Shown: piece after piece, positions 11,635 to 22,226 of the stretch
Numbering within the stretch: position 1 is the stretch's first letter
Layout: each line of letters opens with the position of its first letter
NCBI GenBank assembly: GCA_001599755.1
Contig: BCHX01000009.1
Coordinates: 496,001 to 560,000, forward strand
Source of the DNA: Gliomastix tumulicola
Lineage: Eukaryota; Ascomycota; Sordariomycetes; Hypocreales; Bionectriaceae
Direction: 5' to 3'
DNA: 64,000 nucleotides
Position numbers and translations under genes: made by a program
Notes under the pieces: model-generated
Databases searched by the model: none
Told to the model about the DNA's origin: nothing
The model's input: only the letters and a program-made list of their open reading frames with translations

Positions 11635-12423
11635 ATGCAGCTGTCCGTTCTCCATCTCCTCCCTCTGCTGGGCCTTGCCTCAGCCCAGCAGGCCGTCAAG
11701 TTCAGTGCGTTCAGCTCTCTTGTGCCTAGAAGTAATACCATCTAACAATGCCCAGTGCCCCTCGGCGACTCCATCACCGAGCAGCAGTGCTGGAGAGCGT
11801 ACGTCTGGGACCAGCTGGCCGAGGCCGGCCTCACGGGCAACGTCGACTTTGTCGGCTCCATGAGCAACAACTGGGGCGGCTGCGTATCCCAGGACCCCAA
11901 CTTTGACCTGGACCACGAGGGCCACAGCGGGTGGCAGGCGGGCAACATCGCCGACCAGTATCTGGCGGGCTGGCTGGCCACGTACCAGCCGAATCTCGTC
12001 AACTTCCACCTCGGCACCAACGACATCACCGCTGGGAGGAGTGCCGACGACATCCTCGGGTCTTTCACCCAGCTGGTGAGCCTGATGAGGGCCAGCAACC
12101 CCAACATCCGGATCATCGTGAGTCTTGGGGCTTTGCATGAGACATGTTTGAGCTCGTATACTGACACTCTGAAGGTCGATGCTTTGATCCCCTTGGTCCC
12201 GAATCAGGCCGTCGTGGATGAGCTCAACGGGAAGCTGGAGGGCTGGAGGCAGAGCCTCGACACGCCCGAGTCGCCCATTGTGATTGTCGATGTGTCTATC
12301 GGCGCCGGGTTCTCCACGGATTTCCTGTACGATGGCATTCATCCCAACGATGCCGGGGATCAGTTCATCGCCTCCAAGATCGGGCCTGCGCTCATCAACA
12401 TCATTCAGAGCATGATTGCTTGA
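11635..12423 (+). CDS. Secreted SGNH/GDSL esterase, CE3 acetylxylan esterase-like
   Basis: Exon 1 (11635-11704) encodes a signal peptide (HLLPLLGLASA) and joins exon 2 at 11756 to give KFMPLGDSITEQQCWRAY, the CE3 block I with the nucleophile Ser in GDSIT. Later blocks are GCVSQDPNFDLDHEGHSGW, FHLGTNDI (block III, GTND) and DGIHPNDAGDQ (block V with the catalytic Asp and His). Bases 12118-12174 start GTGAGT, contain CTGAC and end in AAG. They are 57 bp (3n) with no stop and interrupt the usual RIIV-alIPL strand, so they are probably a spliced intron. The protein is then 226 aa, or 245 aa if the segment is retained. CE3 enzymes remove acetyl groups from xylan outside the cell, so a role in plant cell-wall breakdown is expected. 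Confidence 0.9.
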
Positions 12424-13880
12424 GTCTTGGATGTGAGCGGTGGTGACGGCGGCGAGAAGGAATGGGCTGGGAAGGCTTCATGAGATGGCTTAGACATACT
12501 GTCGCATTTATGCAAATCATAAGAAATGTCTCGTGCTTATACAAGACCAGCTTCATGCCTCTACTTGTTGAGCATTGTAAATGGATGGTGCCTGACGGTG
12601 GTTGCCCTGAAGGGCTGCCGCAGCCTCGGAAGGTCTCGTACCGAGCCCAAAGAAGTTGCTTAAGCACACATCAAGCGCATTTCGCCACGCGGTCGTGGTA
12701 TCAGAAGGCAAACAGAGAAGATGAAATGGATTAATCCTGGACCACGGAAATGGCGATTAAACGGTGTGTGGTACAGGTCGCTGTTCCCGTGACGCTGGAA
12801 CCATTTCGGCGACTTCGTGCTGGACTCTGCCCATGCCATGCTGATCTTGCCCTTTCACAGACTCCCGCTGTCTGGGGAAGATCCAGCGCCTGTCCCGATC
12901 GTCCCGGATCAGCAGCCGTCTTGCCTTCCAGCCGTCATCCCAGCCCAGTTCATCTTGAGTTGCGACGATAAGCCCTGGCATATGGCTGGACAGGGTTCGA
13001 CGGTAATTGTCTCGGGACCCCTTCAAATTCAATAGCGTCCATTCTTACGCACCCGCCAATTCGCAGGCGAGTCCTGCGTCGGAACCCAATATCAGCCCCC
13101 ATGGGGAAAGACGGAGGCATGTCCACCATGGGAAGTGCTATGAGTTCATCGGCCACTCACGGGGAATTTCCCATCGGGGAGTCTTTGACTCTACGGAGTC
13201 CTTTGAATCGAGACAAGCCCCTTGGGAGCGGGGAAGACAATTACAGGGGAGGGGGCGCCTGGAACGTGTCGCTGTATCCCGATGCATGTTCCACCGAACC
13301 CCGAGGGAACATTTCATTTCATGTTCGATGTGATGGGAATGGCCGGCCGGCGAGCATACAGGCCGATATTAATACGACGGAGAGCCATCTCTTAGCTCGT
13401 ACCTAAGCTGGCAAGAGAAAGTCTCGAAGGTAGCAGGCCAAGGGCCGAGACGTCAAGGCACCCTGTCGCGGAATCATTCCCTCCGACAACGAGCCATTTC
13501 GCTGGATTGGGGGGAGTTTTGCGTCCCCTAATTCCACCACTTACCGAATCCACTGCCTGTCGGCCGTCAAAATCTACGAAGCACGGCAGTTACGCTATCC
13601 ACGGGGGAGACGATTCTAGGCCTCACGCGCCCTTGTCTAGGCGATCTAATGGATACTACGTGAGATTGTTTCGCCAGCCTTGGCCTCATGCGTGCCATCC
13701 CGATGTTTCATGGCCTCCGGGATAGCAGCAACCGAAGATTGGCAAGAATGCTGACCATAAAGCCTGCCTGTCTGTCTGTCTGGTCGGTCAGTCGGAGGCT
13801 CAGGGCTGGCGAGTCGAAATCATCATCACTAAGAACCCAGAGTCGGCCTGCTTTTCACTGACCGCCGCACCGCCATCATC
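12424..13880. other. Intergenic spacer
   Basis: About 1.45 kb without recognisable coding sequence. A short tetranucleotide run (CTGT/TCTG repeats, about 13765-13783) lies just upstream of the beta-helix protein gene. Confidence 0.55.
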
Positions 13881-14942
13881 ATGCTTCGCCTCCTGCTCCT
13901 GTCGGCCCTCCTGGCCCTCGTCTCCCTGGCCCAGGCCCAGTGCGGCTCCGGCAGCCCCCATGCCACCGTCACCGGCTCGACGGGCAACTACCGCGCCCTC
14001 CGCGGCAGCACGCAGCTCTACGCGGGCTCCGACTACCGCCTGGCCATCCAGACGGCCCTCGACGGCGTCAGCAGCGGCCAGCGCGTCGCCGTCCTCGCCG
14101 CGGGCAACATCGGCGCCAGCACGCTCACCATCTCGAGCGGCAAGATCTTCGAGGGCTGCCAGGCCATCAACGCCGACTTCCGCAGCGGCCGCGGCGCCAT
14201 CGAGTCGCTCAACACCAACGACGTGCAGATCCCGTACCTCACCATGACGGGGAACCCGTACTTTGGCCTGCGCTTCTACGGCGTGCAGCGGCTGAACCTC
14301 GGCCAGATCACCATGAACCTGAGCGGCGGCCTCGGGATCCGGTTCGACCGGGACGGCGCGGCCAACAGGGATGTCACGATGAACAGCATCAACATCTCGG
14401 GGGCTGGCAGTCACGCCGTCGAGACGTGGAACATCAACGGCCTGCGGATCAACCAGGTTATCGCGCGCAATGTCGGCGAGTGCGGTCTTCTGCTTCAGAC
14501 GACGACCAACGCCTGGGTTGGCCTCGTTGACGGGCAGAATGTGGCCGCAGGCACGGGATACGCCACTCTGCGCTTTGCAAACAGGAACGGCTACCTCAAC
14601 GGCGGCTACAGCAACAACGTCGTCGTCGACCGCGTCGTCTCTCGCGGCGGCGGCCGTGGTATCTTCTGCGTGTCTGAGTCCGGAGGCGCCACCATCGGCT
14701 ACGCTGATCTGGCCAACAACGGGAACAACGCCGTCCTGATCGAGAACTGCTACGGCGTGCGCATCAACGGCGGTGTGGTCAACGGCGGCGGCGAGGTCAG
14801 ACTCGCTGCCAGGACCGAGTTTGCCAACAACCGTGATATCTCGGTCACGCTTCGCGTGGACGGCACGACTGTGAGGGAGTCGCCCTGCGGCACCAACATC
14901 TCGTGGAACCTGTCTGGTAACGGTGGCCGCAACATCTGTTAG
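13881..14942 (+). CDS. Secreted right-handed beta-helix (pectin-lyase-fold-like) protein
   Basis: One uninterrupted exon of 353 aa with a strong signal peptide (LLLLSALLALVSLAQA, cleavage before Q20). The mature protein alternates short beta-strands and Asn/Gly turns, for example VTMNSINISGAGSHAVETWN followed by INGLRINQVIARNVGECG. This matches the rung repeats of a parallel beta-helix. Eight cysteines, one near each end, suggest disulfide capping. The whole frame is GC-rich in third positions, which also produces long meaningless frames on the other strand. I do not see the Asp-rich active-site motifs of GH28 polygalacturonases or the Arg motif of PL1/PL3 lyases. The substrate is therefore unknown; cell-wall polysaccharide binding or cleavage is only a guess. 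Confidence 0.85.
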   Translation: MLRLLLLSALLALVSLAQAQCGSGSPHATVTGSTGNYRALRGSTQLYAGSDYRLAIQTALDGVSSGQRVAVLAAGNIGASTLTISSGKIFEGCQAINADFRSGRGAIESLNTNDVQIPYLTMTGNPYFGLRFYGVQRLNLGQITMNLSGGLGIRFDRDGAANRDVTMNSINISGAGSHAVETWNINGLRINQVIARNVGECGLLLQTTTNAWVGLVDGQNVAAGTGYATLRFANRNGYLNGGYSNNVVVDRVVSRGGGRGIFCVSESGGATIGYADLANNGNNAVLIENCYGVRINGGVVNGGGEVRLAARTEFANNRDISVTLRVDGTTVRESPCGTNISWNLSGNGGRNIC

Positions 14943-15113
14943 ACAAGGAGGGCTGGATTTACACTGGTGAATGTCTCGGTACATCAGAGATGGCTTCGAA
15001 TGGTCTGCAGAAACTCACATACTCAAACTGTCAGAGCTTGGTACACACCTGTCATGATCACCGCGAAATATACTCTTTGAGACACCATAGTTCCAAGATG
15101 GTCGTGTAACCTG

Positions 15114-15134
15114 TTTTTTTTTTAAAAAAAAAAA
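15114..15134. repeat. T10-A11 palindromic homopolymer tract
   Basis: Ten T followed directly by eleven A, located between the convergent 3' ends of the beta-helix gene and the glycosyltransferase gene. Such a self-complementary T/A tract could contribute to 3'-end formation on both strands, but no direct evidence is visible. Confidence 0.7.
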
Positions 15135-15209
15135 GATTTGCGATTGGTATCAAATAGAGCACTCTTCATCAAAGCCTTCATGGTCGCACATCATCCATCA
15201 GCTGCCTTC

Positions 15210-16555
15210 CTACTCATGGCGCTCCTCCTCGTGGTGCGCTTCCTCATGGTGTTCTTCATGATGCTCCTCCTCATGATGTTCCTCCTCGTGGTGCTCCTCC
15301 TCACTGTGCTCTTCTTCATGATGCTCCTCTTCATGATGCTCCTCTTCATGATGCTCCTCTTCATGATGCTCCTCTTCCTGCTTCTCCTCCTCTGGCGGTG
15401 GCTCCCCCCTCCACGACCCTGTAAACAGGTGCTTGACCAGCGCATCTCTCGGTATTGACCCGTCGTTTGTGCTATTCGAGTGAAGCTGCCCCATACCAAA
15501 CGCATCAATCGGCAGGACAAGCACATCGCCAATCAGCCTTGGCTCCGTCATGCCAGACAAATCTCCCGTCTCGTTCAGCGAGGGCTCGTATTCCTGCAGC
15601 TGCTCAAACACGACGTCCGTCCACGCCGCCGGCCCCGTCGTGTTCATAACATCGAAGCTGCCAAACTCCATATCCTGGATCGGGGTCGGGGTACCGTCCC
15701 CCTTGACTTCAGACAAGTATTGCAGCGAGGCGAGGATGCGGTCGGCCATCTTGGTGAAGACGGGATGGTCGGGTGCGGCCGCAATGGTCCACTGGCAGAA
15801 CTGCAGATCGTGCGGGATGTCGGCCCAGTTGGGGCCGTCGAGCTTGTCGAACTCGAGGCCAACGACGAGACGGGCTTGGGATCGGAGGTCGAGGGGAACC
15901 CACTGGCTGATGGGCTTGATCGCAAGCGTGTCGGTGTCGGTGTAGACGCCTCCCTCGACGCCGAGGATGAGGTATCGGAGGAAGTCGGACTTCATCCCGA
16001 CGTTGGTGAGGTTGTTGTAGGCCTCGACGATCTGAGACTTGTGGGAGAAGTGCTCTCGGACAAAGGCCGTGCCGCCGTCACCGCCAACGAGGGTACTATA
16101 GCCTTGTCTTAGTACTGGAACGTCACACAGTCAGGGAGGCAATCTACTTACTACCTGTAGTCCGGGTTCAGAGCCAGCCAGGACGGCGTCACCTGCAAAG
16201 CCTCGGGGCTGATGTAACGGAACTCATGCCAATGATCGACGTGCCTCGTCATCTTGGGCAGGAAGATCTGCCATATCTTCGCCGGGATTAGGGACTGGCC
16301 AAAGGCGTCTGTCGTGCCAGTCCCGGCCGTGAAGAAGGTGTCGTAGTAGTAGTCGAAGCCGAATCCGGATCTTGAGTTGGCGCCGGAGCCTGCTATCGCC
16401 CAGCTGCAGACAAGAAACAGGGTGATGGTCGTGACGATGCCGAGGATTCGATACCTGCGGCCCTGGTGTATCTGACGTAGCATGAAGTAGGATGGCGAGC
16501 CAGGAGGCTCAGTGGGGAGCCGCATGGTGAGGTCGCTTTCGGCTCTCGCGCGCAA
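15210..16555 (-). CDS. Och1-like DXD glycosyltransferase with (HHEEE)n C-terminal tail
   Basis: Two exons on -: 16555-16152 and 16095-15210, with a 56-bp GTAAGT-AG intron, giving 429 aa. Residues 37-56 are one hydrophobic helix after a basic N-terminus, a type II Golgi signal anchor. The catalytic domain has IPAKIWQIFLPK, WLALNPDYRYTLVGG, DFLRYLILGVEGGVYTDTDT with the DXD-type motif D188-T-D190, and a later block with FCQWTIAAAPDHPVF. This is the Och1/GT32 arrangement, in which GDP-mannose and Mn2+ are bound to extend N-glycan outer chains. The last about 55 residues are an imperfect tandem repeat of HHEEE ending in HEEERHE, not part of the family core. An internal Met at 16525 is an alternative start that would still leave the anchor intact. 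Confidence 0.92.
15213..15377 (-). repeat. 15-bp tandem repeat coding for HHEEE
   Basis: A period-15 minisatellite (plus-strand core ATGATGCTCCTCTTC) inside the last exon of the glycosyltransferase. It has about eleven copies, four of them nearly perfect and the rest diverged. In frame it encodes His-His-Glu-Glu-Glu units, and because the period is a multiple of three, copy changes do not shift the frame. Confidence 0.93.
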
Positions 16556-18402
16556 ACCGTACCTACTAGAGTGAGCGCTCAGGCGGACGGTGTATCAGTG
16601 AATAGAGGCCCCTTCATGATACTAGAACCAGCTCAAGGAGGGAAATGCTTCCTCATAAATTCGCTATCACACGACATCACACACAAAGAGCGGGAAAACA
16701 CATCGCCACGGCGCCCAGCTTTTTAATCCTCTCAACACGAAGAACACCTTGCAATCTACTCGTCTCTTTCCCAGGGCCCGTCAACCGAGAAAGAAAGAAA
16801 GAGGGGACTGGGGGGGACATTTGGACGGCGACTTGCCAAGCCCACGGGGTCTAGAACTCGCAGGGGGATATTAGCTGCATAATCTCAACCCACACTCTCT
16901 TTCTCTCATATTATCCGGGACAGCTCCCACCGTCCCGAAAGAGGCATTTTGGCCTTTGCTCCTCGGCCCGCCCCAGCAGAGAGCACTTGGCGTGTCGTTT
17001 GTGGATTTCTTTTCGCTGAGCTGGCCTGTCCCCCTGTCTGCTACAGCTTATGCCCTCATCATTCATGGGACGAATACGAGGAGGCGCCCGAGACCCCTGT
17101 AAATATTGATCAGAAGCCTTGGGAAAAGTCGAATGACGTCTAATAATAGATGGGCTTTACCCCGGATGGGAGATTCGATGCTGCAGGTATGGAATTCCTG
17201 TCATCACGCTGATTACATGTCTGTGGCGTTTTTGATGATAGATGTCTGTGCAGAAGCTACTTGAAAACATCGGGGAGGATAGCGAGGCCTCTGCGGGGAC
17301 GGAGTCTGGGGATATATATTGCTTTAGATTCCTTGAAGGCGTTTTGGACGGCCTTGTACTCTGCGAGGAAGCCTCTAATGCGTGAATCGAAGCAATGGCT
17401 GCGTCGCCTGACCCGCTAGGACAAGGGCATCTCCCTCATTTGGGGTGCCAATGCTCACGAGTGCCAAGATTCACCGTGTGTCGTGTCCCTGTAGAGAACC
17501 AATCTGCTTGGCTTCTTCAACACATCTTAATTGATTGAACTACGATGACTACTACGCCGTCCTGTCTTAGAAATACACGCGGGTACGCGTCCCGTTCTGT
17601 GCCTTCTCGCCAAGGTGATACGAAGCCAATGGATCTTAGTTCACGAGCACTAAGAATACGAGGTCCTCCAGCATCCAAGACGTGGATTACGCGACTTCCA
17701 TTCCTCGTCACGGCGTGTCCCTACCCAGTCTTTGTTTCACTTCTCAAATGTCGACGTCTATACGGAGGGACTTTGAAAAGATCCAACTACGTCGGCGACC
17801 TTTGTTCAGTGCCATGCGCAGCGATGCTTCGTATCCGTTGCGCAAAGCTCATTTCTGCTGACGAACAAAGATGGAATATGACACAAGTGGGATCTTTGGG
17901 AGCAAGGGTGATACTTAACGGCGCACGAGCCAGAGGAAAAATGAACAAAGAGGCCAGATATGTTGTCTTCTTGAGTCAACAAGGCTCTCACGGTATCTTT
18001 GACTACCATGTCATTGCGTGGTCTTGTCAATGTACACGTAGTGAGCATACGGGAGTTTATGGGGCGGGACAGGCCCTGGAATAAACCACGTGTTCCAGGC
18101 ATAAGTTGCAGCTGCCGGCTGACCACCCATACATCGGGCCATACCGTCGCTGTCACCTCTCCCCATTCTACATCTACGGAAATGCAAAGCCACATTGAAA
18201 CACGGTGGTTTCTTCACAGATGATTGGTAGAGTCGGGAAGCACAGTGCAGAACTTTCATCTCTTCTTCTCGACCCCCCCTGGTCCAGTTTGCGATATCCG
18301 ACCCCTTCAACCTTGTTCTACTACACATCTAGCTCGCTCCTTGTCGGGTATAAGCGGCGATGATGAGTCGCTGTACCCCCGTTTAGGCCAGGTAGTTAGT
18401 AC
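16556..18402. other. Long intergenic spacer
   Basis: About 1.85 kb between the glycosyltransferase promoter and the 3' end of the aldo/keto reductase. A plus-strand frame at 17545-18084 is open for 179 codons, but its composition is irregular and overlapping minus frames are equally open. I saw no motif, so I do not call it a gene. Confidence 0.55.
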
Positions 18403-19721
18403 TCAGTGACCGACAATGGCCTGGAGAGCCTCCGAGTATCTGTTCCCAACCGGCTTCGCACTCTCCACGATCCTTCGCAGCTCGACCAGCTCCTCCTCGG
18501 TCAGCTTAATCCCCCGGGATGCCCAGTTCTCTTCCAAGCGGGCGACCTTGGTCGTGCCTGGAATGGCAATCATGCCCTGCGCAGCGACCCAGGCCAAGGC
18601 AATCTGAGACGTCGGGCAGCCCCGTCGTGCGGCGACCTTCTTCAGCTCCTCCACGATGGCCATGTTGTGGTAGAAGTTCTCGCCCTGGAACTTGGGGACT
18701 GTTGTGATATAAGTCAGTACCATGCTCTTCTAAAACGGTCTGACATGAGAAAGGGCAAGTCCACCTACTCGTACGGCGGAGGTCCTTGGCGGGAAAATCA
18801 TCAGGCGATTTGAAGTCAAAGTTGTCAACGAGCCAACCATGTCCCAACGGACTGTACGCCACGTAAGCGATACCCAACTCCTTGGCGGTGCTGATCAGTT
18901 CGTCGGTCTCATGCAGCGTCTCGAAGGCCGAGTACTCGGCTTGAACAGCGTCAATCCTGGCGACTGTGAGGGGCCAGGTCAGTATTGTAATATCCCAGTA
19001 ACACCCCCGCTATGAAGGCAGTTGAGAAGACCACCTACTTGCATGGGCCTTTCGCAAGGTGGCAGCAGAGCACTCGGATAGGCCGATGTACTTTGTCTTT
19101 CCTGCTCGGCGGATCTCATCCATAGCCCCAATAGACTCCTCGAGAGGAGTGTCTGCATGCGTTAGGCCTGTGCCCTGTACAGCGCGGAGGGTTTTTTTTT
19201 TTAAAAAACATACTAGGATCGATGCGGTGGAGGTAGTAAAGATCAGGGGTAGAGCCCAAGCGCTCGATTGTTCCCTCGATGTACTCCTTGATATGAGTGG
19301 CGGAGTTGGTGACGGTGAACCCTTCGGCAAGAAGATCGATACCGCACTTGGACGCAACTACATTCCTGCGTCAGCACAATTTCGCGTTGTCCAGTCGAAT
19401 TCATGGGGGACCATACGGAAGACCTTGTCGCGGACGTTGTGCTTCTTGAAGAAAGCCCCAAGCAGCTTCTCGTTTCCACCTCTGTTGTAGATAACCTGCC
19501 AAGTACCAAATGTGAGAGCGAGAACCTTGGGATGAGGCAGGGACAAAACTCACGGCCGTGTCCCAGAAGGTGCAGCCAAGTTCCACGGCTTTGGACAGTA
19601 CCGGCTCGGCTTCCTCGAGCGTGAAATTAACGCCCAGACCGTGGTGGTTCAAGTTCATGGCACCAAAGCCTAGGGAAGCAATGTCGCCCGAGTCGAAACG
19701 TGACTGCAACGTGTCGGACAT
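18403..19721 (-). CDS. Aldo/keto reductase
   Basis: Six exons on - (19721-19554, 19495-19417, 19357-19214, 19152-19039, 18963-18769, 18698-18403) join to 331 aa; all five introns are GT-AG, 58-75 bp. Joined sequence shows the AKR tetrad: Asp and Tyr in [14 protein letters not shown], Lys in [10 protein letters not shown] and His in LYYLHRIDP. It continues with [30 protein letters not shown] and [15 protein letters not shown], typical of AKR13/yakc-like fungal enzymes of about 330 aa that use NADPH to reduce aldehydes and ketones. The third intron carries a T11A6 run. It is the first of three minus-strand metabolic genes ending at the divergent promoter near 23.2 kb, so it may be co-regulated with them. 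Confidence 0.93.
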
Positions 19722-20333
19722 GTTGTATGCGTCGTCTAATATAGAGTTGTGAGTTGGTAGTTGTTGAGAGATGCAAGCAAGTCAGTATCCAAGTTCATAG
19801 TCGGGGAGAGCTTGGTACTTTTATATCCATCCCTTACTAGTGACTTACCACACTGAACTCAGGATAGGGATTCCGAAGCCGCTCCTTTTTTTGGTATGGA
19901 TCGCCAAAAGCTGTGGCTGTCACCACTGAAAGAAAGCACGCTCTGCCTATGAAATGAAGGCCATTTGGTTCACATCGTCTGCTGTGCCAACTTAACTCCG
20001 GGGAGGTTGTGCTAAACTCCGCGCGAAACGCGATGCGCCACGAAATATGAAGTTTTGTATGGCGATATTCATTCCAAAGCGGAGAAGGCATCATAAGGCC
20101 GGTTAGGTCCGAACTTTTTAGACATGAGATCGAGTCTTTGGTGACAACTCGCCATTCGCGCCCGGCGCTCTTCTCATTGGTCGTTGACTTGCATGTAAAA
20201 GGTCTACCAGTACCAACATGACCTTTCTCATAGGGCGCTAAACTGGATAGATGTACAATACCATGTTCTCGACTTGACTTGACATTGGATATTGGATATT
20301 GGATATGAGCCACAAAGGCCTACGAACAGCTCC
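19722..20333. other. Spacer between two minus-strand oxidoreductase genes
   Basis: About 610 bp holding the aldo/keto reductase promoter and the 3' flank of the alcohol dehydrogenase. A short direct repeat (ATTGGATATTGGATATTGGATAT, near 20285-20307) is visible. No gene seen. Confidence 0.6.
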
Positions 20334-21628
20334 TTAAACATTGAAGTCGATGACACAGCGCCCTGCCACCTTCCCGCTCCGCAAACGATCGACCGCCTCC
20401 GGAAGCTGATCAATGCTGTAGCACTCGTAAGCGGGTTTCAGCAAGCCACGAGCCGCGAACGCAAGGGCATCGTCAGTGTCCTTCAAAGTCCCCGTGAGAG
20501 TGCCGATAATCTTGATGTTTCGGAGGATCAAGAACATCGGGTCGTCGCCAGCGAAAGCCGTGCCAGACGCTGGCATGCCGACGCACATCACCCTGCCTCC
20601 GATATTGGTCATCTTCGGAGCAACAGCATAGGCCGCTTTCGATGTTGCCGTGACGAAGACTCCATCCACACCGTTGCCATCGGAGATGCGCCGTACCTCC
20701 TCGACAAGATCACTCGTCGTCGAAAAGTCAACGAATGCCTCGCAACCAAGGCGCATACAGAGGTCTCGTTTTGCTTCCCCTGTGTCGATGCCTATCACTT
20801 GGATTCCCATGGCCCGGGCAAGCTGAATGCCCATATGTCCCACTCCGCCTCCTGCTCCCATGAAAGCCGCCCAGTCACCAGCTCGAAGACCTGAATCGAT
20901 GAGCTGCGTCTCTGTCAGAGCAGCCGAAAGCATAGTGTTGCACTCTAATGGACTATGTATAGATGGATGTGTGGTAACTCACTGATCGATATATGGTTGA
21001 ACCGCTGCACATGATCGGTCCGGCATCAAAGTCGTCGACGCCGTCCGGAATACGAGTAGTATATCGTGCTGGGCTGACGATGTACTGCTGATAGGTTCCT
21101 TTTTCCAGGACAATGTCAGTCCTTGTCTCAAATGCGAGCGTAATCTCGGATATGATGTCTTACCAGGAACCTTCAAGCCAGTCGGAACTGCCTGTGGACA
21201 GTGGCATTCAAGACGGTCCCAACATAATCGACAGGCCATACAAGTGTCCCACGTCGGCTTTACACCGGCGCGGTCACCTACTTTCCAGCTCTTTACTTGG
21301 CTTCCGACCTTGACCACGACACCCGCGCCTTCGTGGCCGGGGGACTTGACGCCATATGCTGACATTCGGGGCAGTGGTAAGTCCTCCAGCATGTAATGAA
21401 TGTCGCTATAGCAAACGCCCGTCGTGTTCAGCCTAATCAACAGTTGGTCCGGCTCTGTTTTAGGTCAATCTTGATGTCGCCCTCATAAACAGGTTTGCAA
21501 GTGGTGGAGGATGTCTCACCCGGTTCTGGCACCAACACCTCTTGGACTTCCAACGTGAAATTCTGTCCGTGCTGAGTGACCACACCAGCCTTACACCGTC
21601 CAGGGATGACGGGAAGTTCTTCAGTCAT
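20334..21628 (-). CDS. Zinc-dependent alcohol dehydrogenase (MDR superfamily)
   Basis: Four exons on -: 21628-21520, 21454-21164, 21098-20979 and 20911-20334, giving 365 aa. The ATG at 21628 (TEELPVIPGRCKAG) matches the family N-terminus better than the in-frame ATG 66 bp upstream. Catalytic-zinc ligands are in GVCYSDIH (C51) and PGHEGAG (H77-E78). The structural zinc motif is C108-x2-C111-x2-C114-x7-C122. The Rossmann motif is GAGGGVGHMGIQLA. The third intron is the least certain: donor GTTACC (20978) with acceptor at 20912 keeps the frame and a 67-bp size like its 65-bp siblings, while a GTGAGT four bases upstream would break the frame. The enzyme should oxidise alcohols or reduce aldehydes with NAD(H). 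Placed next to DeoC, acetaldehyde is an attractive substrate. Confidence 0.92.
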
Positions 21629-22226
21629 TTTCGTAGAGATGGACTGGTGGGAGGGGATGATAGTCCAGGTACTCACCCGCTGACACGATTGCAACCGGAG
21701 GGCGTGACAATATATGTTTATCCTAGCATTGGATCCGTCATGGTCAAGTGATCCAAAGAGGTGCGGAGCTCAAGGAGCCGAGACTAAATGTTCTGTCATC
21801 ATCCGACGGGGGCTTCACGACGTGGTATGTTCACCGCATTTCATTTGACAGTGTTCCGCCGGAAGATGAGTCCTGAAATGGTCTAGACTCCGGTACCCGA
21901 GTCATTTTATCCTCTTCACTTATGGAGAAGCCGCATATGACGAGAACACACCACTCGGGCGATTCTGAGGTTCACTGTTGCCTATTTACTACGTGTATAC
22001 TGCATGACAGACAACCATTAATCAATACGTCAATTATTTAGTTTGACCGTTGCAGTATTAATGGCCTCAGTGATTGTGGCGGATATAGCATGTTGCGTTA
22101 ATCTCTGCTGTCAGAAGCCAATCAAACGATTGTGAAAACGTATTTGAGCTTTTACTACGCACGACTTTGCTATATAAAACAGCACCTGTGTCAAACATTA
22201 CGAAGACGATAGAACGAGACGGACCT
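21629..22226. other. Spacer with promoter of the alcohol dehydrogenase
   Basis: About 600 bp between the alcohol dehydrogenase start and the DeoC stop. The part from about 21990 to 22200 is AT-rich (runs such as TCAATTATTTAG) and contains TATATAAAA-like sequence near 22170. No gene seen. Confidence 0.55.

Noticed and set aside
13800..14984. Minus-strand open frame of 394 codons opposite the beta-helix protein gene
   Set aside because: Low-complexity Ala/Val/Asp/Arg composition produced by GC-rich third positions of the real plus-strand gene, which has a signal peptide and fold periodicity.
17545..18084. Plus-strand open frame of 179 codons
   Set aside because: No recognisable domain, irregular composition and comparable open frames on the other strand. 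It could be chance.
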